Assembly (NCBI GenBank): GCA_946414975.1
Contig: CAMKQS010000082.1
Span: 1 to 5,071 of the forward strand
DNA length: 5,071 nt
Source: an uncultured Caryophanales bacterium
GTDB lineage: Bacteria > Bacillota_I > Bacilli_A > RF39 > UBA660
Direction of reading: 5' to 3'
Within the stretch, counting starts at the first letter, position 1; each line of letters opens with the position of its first letter. Of the stretch, positions 4,796-5,071 are shown piece by piece. The notes under the pieces are model-generated. The model ran no database searches and was not told the origin of the DNA. It saw only the letters and a list, made by a program, of their open reading frames with translations. The position numbers were made by a program, and so were the translations under genes.

Positions 4796-5071
4796 TCAAC
4801 AATTTTCTAAAACTGTCCGGTTATAAGTTAACTGATATGGACTCTGTTCTGTTCCCTCACCTGAATCTATTTTGATACTAGATACTAGATACAGACTTGG
4901 ACGAACGCCATAAGAGTTAGCGACGTTGTAGTTGCGGTAGTGGTTGACATAGCCCGAAACGCTCAGATAGAACGCGTTATACGAGGAGCCCGAATTAGGC
5001 GACAAAAGCCATTGAGTAGAATTACTATTTGTATTGAATATCCATCCATTTGTTTTTCCAGATGAACCATC
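4796..5071 (-). CDS. C-terminal end of a surface-type repeat-family protein, tail altered by the insertion sequence (5' end outside the window)
   Basis: The frame is open from the window edge: 91 residues beginning DGSSGKTNGWIFN, with the N terminus and any signal peptide outside. It contains TQWLLSPNSGSSYNAFY, then SGYVNHYRNYNVANSYGVRPSLYL, then a SIKIDSGEGTEQSPYQL ending. An aromatic- and Asn-rich stretch followed by G-V-R-P-x-L is typical of C-terminal domains in large paralogous families of secreted proteins from gut Bacillota. These resemble DUF6273 or C-type-lectin-like domains, which I recall from family knowledge and could not search. A TTG at 5005 is not the start, because coding continues upstream. 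The insertion replaced the natural S-L end with TYNRTVLENC and a TGA at 4798-4796, so the protein is barely changed. The block 4898-5003 is far richer in G+C than its surroundings. Ligand and function are unknown. Confidence 0.72.
   Translation of the reverse strand, partial: DGSSGKTNGWIFNTNSNSTQWLLSPNSGSSYNAFYLSVSGYVNHYRNYNVANSYGVRPSLYLVSSIKIDSGEGTEQSPYQLTYNRTVLENC
4809..4827 (+). repeat. Right terminal inverted repeat of the insertion sequence
   Basis: AAAACTGTCCGGTTATAAG is the exact reverse complement of the left end at 3336-3354. Its minus strand now codes for the TYNRTV part of the new tail of the interrupted gene. Confidence 0.95.
4828..4836 (+). repeat. Target site duplication, right copy
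   Basis: TTAACTGAT is identical to 3327-3335 and directly follows the right inverted repeat. It belongs to the 3' coding end of the surface gene (codons for Q-L on the minus strand). Confidence 0.93.
4898..5003 (-). other. G+C-rich, codon-atypical block in the surface gene (candidate variable region)
   Basis: Bases 4901-5000 contain 51 G or C out of 100, against 23 of 71 in 5001-5071 and about a quarter in most of the window. The block spans residues from LLSPN to GVRP. The nine codons for VNHYRNYNV (4948-4922) all end in C, whereas neighbouring genes strongly prefer A or T. The C-terminal location before GVRP, with many AAC/TAC/CAC-type codons, is what variable repeats of diversity-generating retroelements look like. 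Conversion from a paralogue, or foreign origin, would also explain it. Confidence 0.5.

Larger units (their letters stand above)
3336..4827 (+). mobile_element. Complete IS4-type insertion sequence, 1492 bp
   Basis: The element is bounded by exact 19-bp terminal inverted repeats and flanked by identical 9-bp direct repeats. It holds one intact transposase gene reading left to right. Before the gene lie about 107 bp with a promoter and two hairpins; after it lie about 190 bp with a strong hairpin. Nothing else is carried. It has landed at the extreme 3' end of a minus-strand surface gene, separating it from its terminator. All ends and the gene look intact, so the copy may be active. Confidence 0.95.

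Noticed and set aside
4796..5005. Reading 4796-5005 as a separate 69-residue protein starting at TTG 5005
   Set aside because: The frame is open upstream to the window edge with plausible coding (GWIFNTNSNSTQWLL), so this is the end of a larger protein.

Overview
The window is AT-rich (roughly a quarter G+C by eye) and reads cleanly with the standard bacterial code; tryptophans are TGG. It carries the start of a division and cell wall (dcw) cluster, mraZ-rsmH-ftsL-like. The AT richness, Shine-Dalgarno sites such as AGGAGG and U-tract hairpin terminators suggest a low-GC Bacillota lineage, perhaps an uncultured gut Bacilli/Mollicutes relative. The genus cannot be told from the sequence.

Layout, read along the minus strand, which carries all genes but one. 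At the right edge (4796-5071) is the C-terminal end of a surface-type protein whose last 3' bases have been cut off by an insertion sequence. The insertion sequence (3336-4827, 1492 bp) has exact 19-bp inverted repeats, a 9-bp target duplication and an apparently intact IS4-type DDE transposase on the plus strand. On its other side (3293-3326) lie the severed last codons, stop and terminator of the surface gene. Then follow a rel promoter, a leader of about 140 nt, a short Rel/SpoT-family gene (1601-3055) and its terminator. A separate promoter with three GTGG boxes at 10-bp spacing (MraZ operator) drives mraZ (1044-1469), rsmH (133-1041) and the start of an ftsL-like gene (1-131). These last three are packed 1-2 nt apart.

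How the parts work together: MraZ is expected to repress its own dcw promoter by binding the boxes just after the -10. RsmH methylates 16S rRNA, and the FtsL-like protein acts in septation. The Rel-like protein keeps every recognisable ppGpp hydrolase residue. However, it has Gln where the synthetase domain normally has its catalytic Glu, and it ends after TGS, so it looks like a (p)ppGpp hydrolase more than a synthetase.

The most unusual feature is inside the surface gene. A block of about 100 bp (4898-5003) jumps to about 51% G+C and has nine consecutive codons ending in C. It sits near the C terminus, just before a GVRPSLYL motif. This resembles the variable region of a diversity-generating retroelement target, or a cassette converted from a paralogue. 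No reverse transcriptase or template repeat is present in the window, so this stays a hypothesis.
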